Of a DNA stretch of 35,336 nt, positions 29,399 to 35,336 are shown one piece after another. Origin of the DNA: a virus; IMG/VR virus record IMGVR_UViG_3300031616_000018, positions 1 through 35,336 of that record; one strand, written 5' to 3'. Every line of letters starts with the position of its first letter. Positions within the stretch are counted from its first letter, which is position 1. A model generated the notes under the pieces. The model saw only the letters and a program-made list of their open reading frames with translations. It was not told the origin of the DNA and did not search any database. The position numbers and the translations under genes were made by a program.

Positions 29399-29423
29399 TC
29401 CACGCCTCCTTTCCCGTCGGAAG

Positions 29424-29456
29424 CCGTCCGGCCAGTGCGGGAAACTGGCCGGACGG
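29424..29456 (-). terminator. 13-bp stem hairpin after the major capsid gene
   Basis: CCGTCCGGCCAGT (29424-29436) is the exact inverse of ACTGGCCGGACGG (29444-29456), with a 7-base loop. It begins nine bases after the capsid stop on the minus strand and precedes the ribosome site of the microprotein gene. No T-run follows, so a partial terminator or RNA stabiliser is likely, which could raise capsid protein above downstream products. Confidence 0.65.
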
Positions 29457-29465
29457 TCGCGTTGG

Positions 29466-31343
29466 TTACGGGTTGGTCGGCCAGATGGCGGAGCCGGTCG
29501 ACTGCGCGTTGAGCGCGTAGGACGGCTGGCCCAGCGGGATGAGGCCACCGGACAGGTTGCCGACGGTGTAGACCCGGCTGTCGAAGCAGGTCTTCGCCGC
29601 GAGGATGCCCTGCTCGGTGAAGAGCTGGGTGGTCTTGTTCTGCGCCAGCAGCGTCGAGTCGTACACGGTGTCCAGGGTGATGATGTCCGCGTTGCCGCGA
29701 ACCCACGTACCGGCCGCGTACACCAGGAACTGGATCGTGTGAGGCCAGTCCTGGACGAAGTTGTTCGACGTCGGGTCGGTACCGAACTGCTGCCACTGCG
29801 ACGGAGCGCCGGACGGGTAGGCCGCCCAGTAGAAAGAGTCCTGCCAGTCGTAAACCCACTGGACGCGGGCACCGCGCACGGCGAGCCAGTCGTTCATCTT
29901 CTGCATGGTGGTGGCGAACTGGTCGCCGGACGCTTCGCCGTCGAGGAACTGCCGACGGGAGACATCCGCGCGGATGAGGGACTGCACCCAGTAGGGCAGG
30001 ACAACTTCCAGGGTGGAGGCGAGCTGCATCCGCTGGCGGTACTTGTAGTCCACGATCGCCATGTCCAGGGCGCTGAGCAGCGTGGAGACGACCGAATGGT
30101 CGGTGGTCCAGGTGGTGCCCGCGCCGGGGGTGTGGCTGGCCACGCCGGATGGCAGGCTGAGTGCGGTCGAACCGCCCACCAGGGCGTTGATCATGAACTG
30201 GTTGATCTTGTGCGTGTGCGCGACCATCGCACCCCGCACGAACCGGGCGATCAGCTCCGGGTAGCCGCGCAACTGGAGCAGGTCCGCCTGAATCGCCAGA
30301 CCGTCCGCCTCCAGGCGGGTGTCGGTGAACGACGGGCACGGAACCGGCATCGTCGGCTTCGTGACACCCGAGACGATCTGCGCTTCGGTGTAGTGGAAGT
30401 ACCCGGCACCCGAGTAGATCGACGAGAAGTCCGGGCCGGTCGTGTACTTGATGCCGCCCCGCGAGACGTTGATCTCCGGGATGTCGAGCAGGCCGTCGGA
30501 CGACTCCAGCTCGCACAGGTCGTAGATGACCTCGGACGGGGCACACCAACCGGCGCCCGCCGCCGTCAGCGACATGGCGGGGTTGTTGCTCGCCTCGATC
30601 TTCTTGCGGGCCAGGTTGACCGACGCCAGCAGCGACCCGCCCGCCAGCCGCTTCTCAGAGGCCGCGTAGTCGATGACCGCCGTCGCGTCGTCCGCGAGGC
30701 CACCCGACGCGGTCAGCTCCGCCGGGTAGTCCAGCTTGAACTGAGCGATCGGGTCACGCCGCGAGCCGCCCGCGCCGCCGAACGCCGAGTAGCGCAGGAA
30801 CGCCTTCTCGACGGCCTTGCCGACCTTCTCCCAGTCCATCTCGGAACCGGCCGGATAGTCGGAGGAGTTGGCCCCGGCGAGGATGACGGCAGGCGTGCGC
30901 ACCGCCGACTCGGCCGACTCGGCCGGGACGGCGGGGGTGGTCCGGGAGGCGACAGCGGCAACCCCCGGGGCGGTGGTCTTGCTGGCCGCCGCCGTGGTCA
31001 CTGCGGGAGTCTCCGGGGCTGCGGTCCCCTCGGCGCCCGCGCCGGTGTCGGCGCCTGCGTCGCTGGTGTCTTCATCCTCGCCGAGGCTGTCAGTGAGGGC
31101 GGCGAAGGCGCCGGCGGCACCGCTGCGCCGGGTGCGCTCCGCGTCGACACCCTGGACGATGGTGGTCAGCTCGCGCATCGTCGCGATGTCTTCGCCCGAC
31201 ACGTCGGAGACGTCCATCTCCGCGTACGTGGCTGCGGCATCACGGGCCTGCGAGCGAATCGAAGTCAGGTCTTCCGTCGACATCCCGGCGAAGGCGTAGG
31301 AGCCGTCATCGTTCGTCGGGACCTGGAAGGGCAGGTTTGGCAC
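29466..31343 (-). CDS. major capsid protein with long N-terminal scaffold-like region
   Basis: The protein has 625 residues from a GTG at 31343 with AAGAGAG upstream. Residues 1-150 are acidic and low in complexity, with helix-forming parts (EDLTSIRSQARDAAATYAE) and Ala/Thr/Pro runs, as expected of a built-in scaffold (delta) region. The capsid body follows from about 170: GGSLLASVNLARKKIEASN, then CELESSDGLLDIPEINVSRG, YPELIARFVRGAMVAHTHKI, STLEVVLPYWVQSLIRADVS and QDFATT-type segments, ending in a beta-rich domain (WVRGNADIITLDTVYDS). HK97-type capsids often use such an N-terminal part and cut it off; the protease gene is not in this window. Confidence 0.85.
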   Translation of the reverse strand: MPNLPFQVPTNDDGSYAFAGMSTEDLTSIRSQARDAAATYAEMDVSDVSGEDIATMRELTTIVQGVDAERTRRSGAAGAFAALTDSLGEDEDTSDAGADTGAGAEGTAAPETPAVTTAAASKTTAPGVAAVASRTTPAVPAESAESAVRTPAVILAGANSSDYPAGSEMDWEKVGKAVEKAFLRYSAFGGAGGSRRDPIAQFKLDYPAELTASGGLADDATAVIDYAASEKRLAGGSLLASVNLARKKIEASNNPAMSLTAAGAGWCAPSEVIYDLCELESSDGLLDIPEINVSRGGIKYTTGPDFSSIYSGAGYFHYTEAQIVSGVTKPTMPVPCPSFTDTRLEADGLAIQADLLQLRGYPELIARFVRGAMVAHTHKINQFMINALVGGSTALSLPSGVASHTPGAGTTWTTDHSVVSTLLSALDMAIVDYKYRQRMQLASTLEVVLPYWVQSLIRADVSRRQFLDGEASGDQFATTMQKMNDWLAVRGARVQWVYDWQDSFYWAAYPSGAPSQWQQFGTDPTSNNFVQDWPHTIQFLVYAAGTWVRGNADIITLDTVYDSTLLAQNKTTQLFTEQGILAAKTCFDSRVYTVGNLSGGLIPLGQPSYALNAQSTGSAIWPTNP

Positions 31344-31446
31344 TGCAGGCTCTCTTCACTTCGAGCGCTCGGCCGGACCGTGGCAGCACCGATACACCTG
31401 GCGAGATCATAGCGGTAGTCTGCGGGTTCACGGAGGAGGAGGCCGT
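31344..31446. promoter_or_regulatory. divergent control region between capsid and glycosyltransferase genes
   Basis: This 103-base gap separates leftward capsid and rightward glycosyltransferase genes. On the minus strand TATGAT (31406-31411) is a good -10 box for late transcription, with no clear -35. On the plus strand TAGTCT (31416-31421) with a weak TACACC 17 bases upstream is a poor candidate. A strong ribosome site (GGAGGAGGAGG) precedes the ATG at 31447. The two start points would overlap. Confidence 0.4.
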
Positions 31447-33150
31447 ATGGAGTTGAACGACGCCCATTTCACGCCCGGGGCGGTGGAGGAGTCGGTCCGG
31501 CTGGCGGATGCCGCCAACGCCAAGATCGAACTCGATCGGGCACTTAACCCGCGCGCCGGGGAGAAGGTCTGCATCGGCACGCCACACCTGAACGACGCCG
31601 GATGGAACTACGTCGAGTCGCTATGGCGGATGGGCGCCTACGACAAGGCCAACGGTGACCACCTGCTGCACAACTCGGGCCTGATGAACAACGGGTCGTT
31701 CGCCCCGGTGTGGGGCCGGTCGATGGAGCTGTCCCACGCCCGCAACACGTCCGCCGCCGCATTCCTGGCCAGCGAATCGGACTGGCTGCTCTGGATCGAT
31801 ACCGACATCGGCTTCGAGCCGGACGCCCTGGAGAAGCTGCTGGCCGTGGCCGACCCGCAGACCGCGCCGATCGTCGGCGGGCTGTGCTTCATCGAGGGCG
31901 ACTACTCGCACGACTTCCGGGGGGGCCTGCGCTCCAGCCTGGCCCCGACCCTGTACGACTGGGCGTGGGTCGAGCCGAAGTCGGGGATGCCCGGCGCGTA
32001 CAAGATGGTGACCCGCCAGGATTGGACCGGCGGGGTTGCGCGGGTCGGGGCGACCGGCTGCGGGTTCCTGCTCACCCACCGGTCGGTGTACGAGAAGATC
32101 GGCGCGTGGCTGCGGGAGCAGGGCGCCCCGCCGAACATCTGGTTTGAGCGTATCCCCGGCCCGGACGGGGAGCGGTGCGGCGAGGACGTCTCCTTCTGCC
32201 TGCGCGCACACCAGGTCGGCCTTCCGGTCATGGTGCATACGGGTGTCGTCACCACCCACCAGAAGACCGCCTGGTACGGGGCGGAGGACTACCGGATGAA
32301 GCCGTTCACGCCGCCGCCCATGAACGTGGTGGCGCTGCCGGCGGACCAATGGCCGAAGCTGATGGTCAACCGGGATGCCGCCGCGCAGGCCGCCCAGACC
32401 TCGCCGATGCGGGACAAGCAGGTCCCCGAGGCGGCCGAGGAGGTCGCCATCATCGTGCCCGTGGCCAGGAGGGACAACGCCGAGGCGTTCATGTCGAGCC
32501 TGGAAGCCAGCCTGGCCCCGGGACAGAAGGACAACGTGCGCGTCTACGTGATGGCCGACGCCTCGGACGTGGTGATGACCAGGCAGTGGCGCCGGGCCGA
32601 CCAGGGCGGGGCGGAGGTGTTCGTTGACCTGCACCACTACCTGCGGGAGATGGGCTCGTTCGCGGAGAAGGTCAACCGGGGTTTCGAGGTCAGCAACGAG
32701 CCGTGGCTGTTCCTCGTCGGCGACGACGTGCGCTTCCACAAGGGTTGGCTTGACCAGGCTATGGAGGTCGCGCGGCAGACCAACGTGTTCGTGGTCGGCA
32801 CCAACGACCTGGGCAATCCGGCGGTGCTGGCCGGGGAGCACGCCACGCACATGCTGATCAGCCGCAGCTACGTGGATCGGGTCGGGGCGTCGTGGGATGG
32901 TCCGGGCATCGTCTGCCACGAGGGGTACCGGCACTGGTTCGTCGACAACGAGATCGTCGTTGCGGCGAAGCAGCGGGGGGTGTGGGCGCCGTGCCTGGCG
33001 TCGCATGTCGAGCACCTGCATCCGTACTACGGCAAGGCCGCCCCGGACGAGGTGTACCGCATCGGGGAGCGGGCAGCCGGGACGGACCGGGCGTTGTGGG
33101 ACCAGCGGTGGCGCAAGTTCATGATCGAAAACGAGGATCGAGATGCATGA
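31447..33150 (+). CDS. two-domain GT-A glycosyltransferase
   Basis: The protein has 567 residues and a strong ribosome site. Domain one (about 38-285) contains SMELSHARNTSAAAFLAS, the metal-binding DTD at 118-120 (LLWIDTDIGFEPDALEKLL) and a CGEDVSFCLRAHQVG acceptor/ED motif. Domain two (about 330-540) contains VAIIVPVARRDNAEAF, the DD pair at 426-427 (LFLVGDDVRFHKGW) and a His-rich end (SHVEHLHPYYG). Both look like GT-A/family-2-type folds that use nucleotide sugars. Phage-encoded transferases of this kind glycosylate virion proteins in several actinophages, which fits its place next to the capsid gene. It overlaps the methyltransferase by eight bases. Confidence 0.85.
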   Translation: MELNDAHFTPGAVEESVRLADAANAKIELDRALNPRAGEKVCIGTPHLNDAGWNYVESLWRMGAYDKANGDHLLHNSGLMNNGSFAPVWGRSMELSHARNTSAAAFLASESDWLLWIDTDIGFEPDALEKLLAVADPQTAPIVGGLCFIEGDYSHDFRGGLRSSLAPTLYDWAWVEPKSGMPGAYKMVTRQDWTGGVARVGATGCGFLLTHRSVYEKIGAWLREQGAPPNIWFERIPGPDGERCGEDVSFCLRAHQVGLPVMVHTGVVTTHQKTAWYGAEDYRMKPFTPPPMNVVALPADQWPKLMVNRDAAAQAAQTSPMRDKQVPEAAEEVAIIVPVARRDNAEAFMSSLEASLAPGQKDNVRVYVMADASDVVMTRQWRRADQGGAEVFVDLHHYLREMGSFAEKVNRGFEVSNEPWLFLVGDDVRFHKGWLDQAMEVARQTNVFVVGTNDLGNPAVLAGEHATHMLISRSYVDRVGASWDGPGIVCHEGYRHWFVDNEIVVAAKQRGVWAPCLASHVEHLHPYYGKAAPDEVYRIGERAAGTDRALWDQRWRKFMIENEDRDA

Positions 33151-33745
33151 AGCAGTGCTGGCCTGGGTCGGCCAGTTCAGGACCACCGACGACCTCGCCG
33201 TCCTGGACATCGGTGGGCGTGATCTCAACGGCAACACGCGTGGCTTCTTCCCGAACGCCAGCCCGTACACCGTCCTGGACCTGCGGCCCGGCAAAGGCGT
33301 CGACATCATCGCCGACGCGGCCACCTGGGACGGAAAGGTCGATACGTTCGACCTGGCAACCGAGTCCTGGACCCCCACGAAGATCGCCTACGACCTGGTG
33401 CTCTGCACCGAGACGTTCGAGCACACCGAGAAGTGGCGGGAGATCATCGCAACCGCCTACGCCGCACTGCGGCCCGGCGGCTGGCTGGTCTTCACCTGCG
33501 CCGGGCCCGGCCGGCCGGAACACTCCGGCGTCGAAGCCGTGTGGGGTCTGATCGGCGACGAGTGGTACTCGAACGTGTCGGCGGCCGAGATCGCGGGCGA
33601 GCTGCACGACCAGGGCTGGACGGACATCGAGGCCCGACAGCTTGGCCTGGACACGCAGGGCAAGGCCGTCAAGCCGCTGGCCTCGAGCGAGGTGCTGTTC
33701 GGGGCCGAGCTGTCCCGGACGGCAGCGGGCTGCCTGGGCGCCTGA
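33143..33745 (+). CDS. class I SAM-dependent methyltransferase
   Basis: The protein has 200 residues and overlaps the glycosyltransferase gene by eight bases. Motif I is LAVLDIGGRDLNGNTRG at 18-34, motif II YTVLDLRPGKGVDIIAD (the acidic residue that holds the ribose), and YDLVLCTETFEHTEKW is the motif IV region; ALRPGGWLVFTCAGPG follows. This is a small-molecule-type methyltransferase. Pairing with a glycosyltransferase suggests methylation of an attached sugar or its donor (inference). The C-terminal half is less typical. It is ended by the strong terminator at 33751-33791. Confidence 0.82.
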   Translation: MHEAVLAWVGQFRTTDDLAVLDIGGRDLNGNTRGFFPNASPYTVLDLRPGKGVDIIADAATWDGKVDTFDLATESWTPTKIAYDLVLCTETFEHTEKWREIIATAYAALRPGGWLVFTCAGPGRPEHSGVEAVWGLIGDEWYSNVSAAEIAGELHDQGWTDIEARQLGLDTQGKAVKPLASSEVLFGAELSRTAAGCLGA

Positions 33746-33750
33746 CCGCA

Positions 33751-33791
33751 GCAAGAACGGCCCCCACCGGCTCGGTGGGGGCCGTTCTTGC
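33751..33791. terminator. 18-bp stem bidirectional terminator
   Basis: GCAAGAACGGCCCCCACC (33751-33768) is the exact inverse of GGTGGGGGCCGTTCTTGC (33774-33791), with a GGCTC loop. It lies between the convergent genes ending at 33745 and 33802 and can serve both. The stem starts and ends with an A/T-richer part (AAGAA/TTCTT), so it works like an intrinsic terminator in each direction. It is the strongest hairpin in the window. Confidence 0.88.
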
Positions 33792-33801
33792 ATGTCGGCG
33801 T

Positions 33802-34119
33802 TTACTGCCCTGCAGGCTTGCGGGTGCGGGGCTTGCGGGCCTTGTGCGGGGCGGCCAGCTCGGTGCGCACCCTGTCCGGCTGGCCGCCGACGATAAACCC
33901 GGACTGGGACACGCACGGCTCCCCGATCTCCGCGTCGCAGATCGAGCACTTGCGGTACAGGCTCCAGTCGGTCAACGGCGGGGCCTCGCGCGGAAGTACG
34001 GCGCCGGAGAACTTCGCCAGGTGCGTGTCCCAGTTCTCTCCCGATTTCCCAACCGTGGTCCGCGCCCACTTCTCGCGTTGGGCTTCGCCGTAGACCTCGG
34101 TGGCCGTCAGGTCGGTCAT
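33802..34119 (-). CDS. zinc-finger-type small protein
   Basis: The protein has 105 residues; the ATG at 34119 overlaps the previous stop as ATGA. The first half is helical (TDLTATEVYGEAQREKWART). Residues 59-92 hold RKCSICDAEIGEPCVSQSG and later APHKARKPR, a C-x2-C-x7-C...H set that I know from small actinophage and actinobacterial zinc proteins. The basic end (RKPRTRKPAG) suggests nucleic-acid contact. The function is unknown. Confidence 0.7.
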   Translation of the reverse strand: MTDLTATEVYGEAQREKWARTTVGKSGENWDTHLAKFSGAVLPREAPPLTDWSLYRKCSICDAEIGEPCVSQSGFIVGGQPDRVRTELAAPHKARKPRTRKPAGQ

Positions 34120-34316
34120 TTCGCTCCCTTCCGTTGGCACGCCGGGCACACCCGGACGTGCAGCGACTTGCTGGTGACGGAGAGGCCGTCGAAGACGACC
34201 CAGCCACGTACGCGCAATGCATCGTCGGATGCCCACGCCCCGATCAAGCAGCGGTCGCACGCCTGGTGTTTGCGGCCGGGGTCGGTCTGCTCGATGTCGA
34301 ACAGGGGTTCGGTCAT
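34116..34316 (-). CDS. zinc-ribbon small protein
   Basis: The protein has 66 residues. Two CxxC pairs (HQACDRCLIGAWASDD and RVCPACQRKGAK) flank a beta stretch (RVRGWVVFDGLSVTSKSLH), giving a classic zinc ribbon. The start is an ATG at 34316 that shares one base with the upstream stop; a GTG at 34319 is an alternative. It overlaps the next gene as ATGA. Confidence 0.72.
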   Translation of the reverse strand: MTEPLFDIEQTDPGRKHQACDRCLIGAWASDDALRVRGWVVFDGLSVTSKSLHVRVCPACQRKGAK

Positions 34317-34459
34317 CACCTGCGTCCTACGGCGTCGAACGCGGCGGCGAGCACGAATGCGATGACGTAGAGCAGGAGCGCGGCGGCGATGTACGGGCTG
34401 AGGGTCAGGACCACGATGAACGTCGCCACCGGGTGGTGCCGGGCCTGGTAGTGGGCCAT
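34316..34459 (-). CDS. 47-residue membrane protein
   Basis: The ATG at 34459 follows AGGGAGGCACGAA. Residues 10-41 are hydrophobic (VATFIVVLTLSPYIAAALLL, then YVIAFVLAAAFDAVG), enough for one long or two short helices. A basic/His-rich start (AHYQARHHP) suggests an inside N-terminus. It is the first gene of a three-gene leftward operon behind the promoter at 34485-34512. The function is unknown. Confidence 0.65.
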   Translation of the reverse strand: MAHYQARHHPVATFIVVLTLSPYIAAALLLYVIAFVLAAAFDAVGRR

Positions 34460-34470
34460 TTCGTGCCTCC

Positions 34471-34488
34471 CTCTGTCTGCCTACAGAG
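34471..34488. repeat. inverted repeat in the divergent region
   Basis: CTCTGT (34471-34476) and ACAGAG (34483-34488) are inverse arms around six bases. The right arm overlaps the leftward -10 box. A second repeat with related arms, GTCTGT (34516-34521) and ACAGAC (34535-34540), spans the rightward -10 box. Shared TCTGT/ACAGA half-sites suggest a common regulator. Confidence 0.45.
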
Positions 34489-34512
34489 TACGCCTATTGC
34501 GCCAGGCCGCAA
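34485..34512 (-). promoter_or_regulatory. leftward promoter for the 34459-33802 genes
   Basis: On the minus strand TTGCGG (34507-34512), a 16-base spacer and TACTCT (34485-34490) precede the ATG at 34459 by 25 bases. Both hexamers are only partial matches. It overlaps the rightward promoter, so the two directions may compete. Confidence 0.42.
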
Positions 34513-34526
34513 GGGGTCTGTATACT
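34497..34526 (+). promoter_or_regulatory. rightward promoter for the DUF1810 gene
   Basis: TTGCGC (34497-34502), an 18-base spacer and TATACT (34521-34526, five of six matches) lie before the gene. The inverted repeat GTCTGT/ACAGAC surrounds the -10. Downstream are GAGGAGG and two minicistrons (see findings). Confidence 0.55.
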
Positions 34527-34571
34527 TAACACTGACAGACATGAGGAGGACAGCATGAGCAGGTGGCGGCC

Positions 34572-35312
34572 ATGATCGACTGGTACGGGAACAAGGCGGC
34601 GGCACGCCCGGCTCGCCGCAAGCCCCTCCCGGCGGCTGACTCCCTGGATCGTTTCCACGTCGCGCACGCCACGGGCGCCCACTTCGACAAGGCGTACCGG
34701 GAGATCCAGCGGGGGCGCAAGCACACCCACTGGATGTGGTTCGTGTTCCCGCAGCTCCGCGCCCTGGGCAATAGTGAGACGGCCCGGTACTTCGGTATCG
34801 CTGACCTGACCGAGGCTCGCGCCTACCTGGGCGATCCGATCCTGGCGGGGCGACTGGCGAGATGCGTGATCGCCGTGCTCAGCCACAAGCGGCTGATGTT
34901 CGAGCACCCGGATAACTATAAGCTGCGCGCCTGCATGACGCTGTTCGCGAAGGTGGTCGAGGATCCGACACTACCGCTGGCGGTGCTGGAGAAGTTCTAC
35001 GCCGGTCAGCCGGATCAGCTCACGCTCGATGTGCTGGCCGGTAAGACGATCGCGCCGCAGACCGCGATGGGAAGGGTTGAAGTGGGGCGGCGCTGGGAGA
35101 AGCGGATCGATAGGGCCGTACGGCCGGTCGGGCGCCTGGCGGAGCCGGACCGGCCGATGGACCGGGCCGAGGTGGTCTCGTTCGTGCGGGGCTTCAACCT
35201 GTCGGCCGCCGCGACGCGGCATCTGGTCGACAAGTGGATGGAGGACCAGGAGCGCGCCCGGGAGGCCGGCTGGAATTCGCACGCGGATTCGGTCTGGTAC
35301 GACCAGGGATAG
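34572..35312 (+). CDS. DUF1810-family protein
   Basis: The protein has 246 residues from ATG 34572; a GTG at 34563 would add three. The DUF1810 signature is clear in residues 25-150: DSLDRFHVAHATGAHFDKAY, GRKHTHWMWFVFPQLRALG, ARYFGIADLTEARAYLGDP, LARCVIAVLSHKRLMFEHPD and LRACMTLFAKVVEDP. The family's biochemical role is not established to my knowledge. The remaining 90 residues (RRWEKRIDRAVRPVGRLAE, then VVSFVRGFNLSAAATRHLVD) are an extension that I do not know from the family. It has its own promoter and lies apart from the structural genes, as expected for an accessory gene. Confidence 0.82.
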   Translation: MIDWYGNKAAARPARRKPLPAADSLDRFHVAHATGAHFDKAYREIQRGRKHTHWMWFVFPQLRALGNSETARYFGIADLTEARAYLGDPILAGRLARCVIAVLSHKRLMFEHPDNYKLRACMTLFAKVVEDPTLPLAVLEKFYAGQPDQLTLDVLAGKTIAPQTAMGRVEVGRRWEKRIDRAVRPVGRLAEPDRPMDRAEVVSFVRGFNLSAAATRHLVDKWMEDQERAREAGWNSHADSVWYDQG

Positions 35313-35336
35313 CCCTGCATCGAGAAGCACGAGGTC

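Noticed and set aside
29391-31412. Long rightward open frame (673 codons) opposite the capsid gene
   Set aside because: It is a shadow of the major capsid gene caused by high GC. The translation is Arg/Gly/Val-rich with no domain pattern and no ribosome site.
31621-33378. Long leftward open frame opposite the glycosyltransferase gene
   Set aside because: Arg/His/Pro/Gly-rich shadow frame; the plus-strand frame shows clear GT-A motifs.
1-35336. CRISPR array, tRNA, rRNA, insertion sequence or attachment site
   Set aside because: No regularly spaced repeats, no tRNA-like cloverleaf, no transposase and no integrase-linked direct repeats were seen on reading the window. A tRNA scan was not possible, so a divergent tRNA cannot be fully excluded.

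Overview
The window is high-GC, densely packed DNA (about 60 genes, many joined by 4-base ATGA/GTGA or 1-base TGATG overlaps, no gene-free stretch over 300 bases). It encodes a siphovirus-type bacteriophage of a high-GC actinobacterium. The evidence is a long tape measure gene, a long-tail structural module, an M15-like peptidase plus peptidoglycan-binding endolysin, and protein families (ERF annealing protein, DUF5047 tail protein, WDGH-type protein) that I associate with actinophages. Terminase, portal, capsid protease and integrase are not present, so the genome continues past one or both edges, and whether it is temperate cannot be decided. The host genus cannot be named from the sequence.

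Layout. (1) 1-2679, minus: small hypothetical genes, two tandem ParB-like genes and a membrane protein, driven by a leftward promoter. (2) 2680-2858: divergent control region with a perfect 16-bp palindrome. (3) 2859-10359, plus: early/replication block. It holds a coiled-coil/HTH regulator, a winged-helix replication initiator with an origin-like repeat cluster inside its own gene, a companion replication protein, an ERF recombinase, an orphan HicA-like gene, a lipoprotein, an HNH endonuclease, an Acb2/Tad1-like candidate anti-defence gene and a WDGH-type protein. (4) 10258-31343, minus: virion and lysis genes, transcribed leftward from the major capsid gene through major tail protein, connector genes, tail chaperones, tape measure, tail-tip/fibre proteins and the lysis cassette. 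(5) 31447-33745, plus: a two-gene glycosyltransferase/methyltransferase cassette ended by an 18-bp-stem bidirectional terminator. (6) 33802-34459, minus: two zinc-binding proteins and one membrane protein. (7) 34572-35312, plus: a DUF1810 protein behind overlapping divergent promoters and minicistrons.

How it works together (inference): early regulators act at short inverted repeats (GTATGC/GCATAC arms) near early start codons. The initiator and ERF protein replicate and recombine the genome. The Acb2/Tad1-like protein may blunt cyclic-nucleotide defence. Late leftward transcription builds the capsid and tail and then lyses the cell. The rightward cassette probably decorates virion proteins with sugars.

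The most unusual points are a head-tail connector fused to a long beta-rich repeat-bearing N-terminal region (23947-25389), a papain-type cysteine peptidase with all catalytic residues inside the tail operon (22384-23307), the origin-like element inside the initiator gene (about 3650-3760), and the Acb2/Tad1-like gene (9234-9668).
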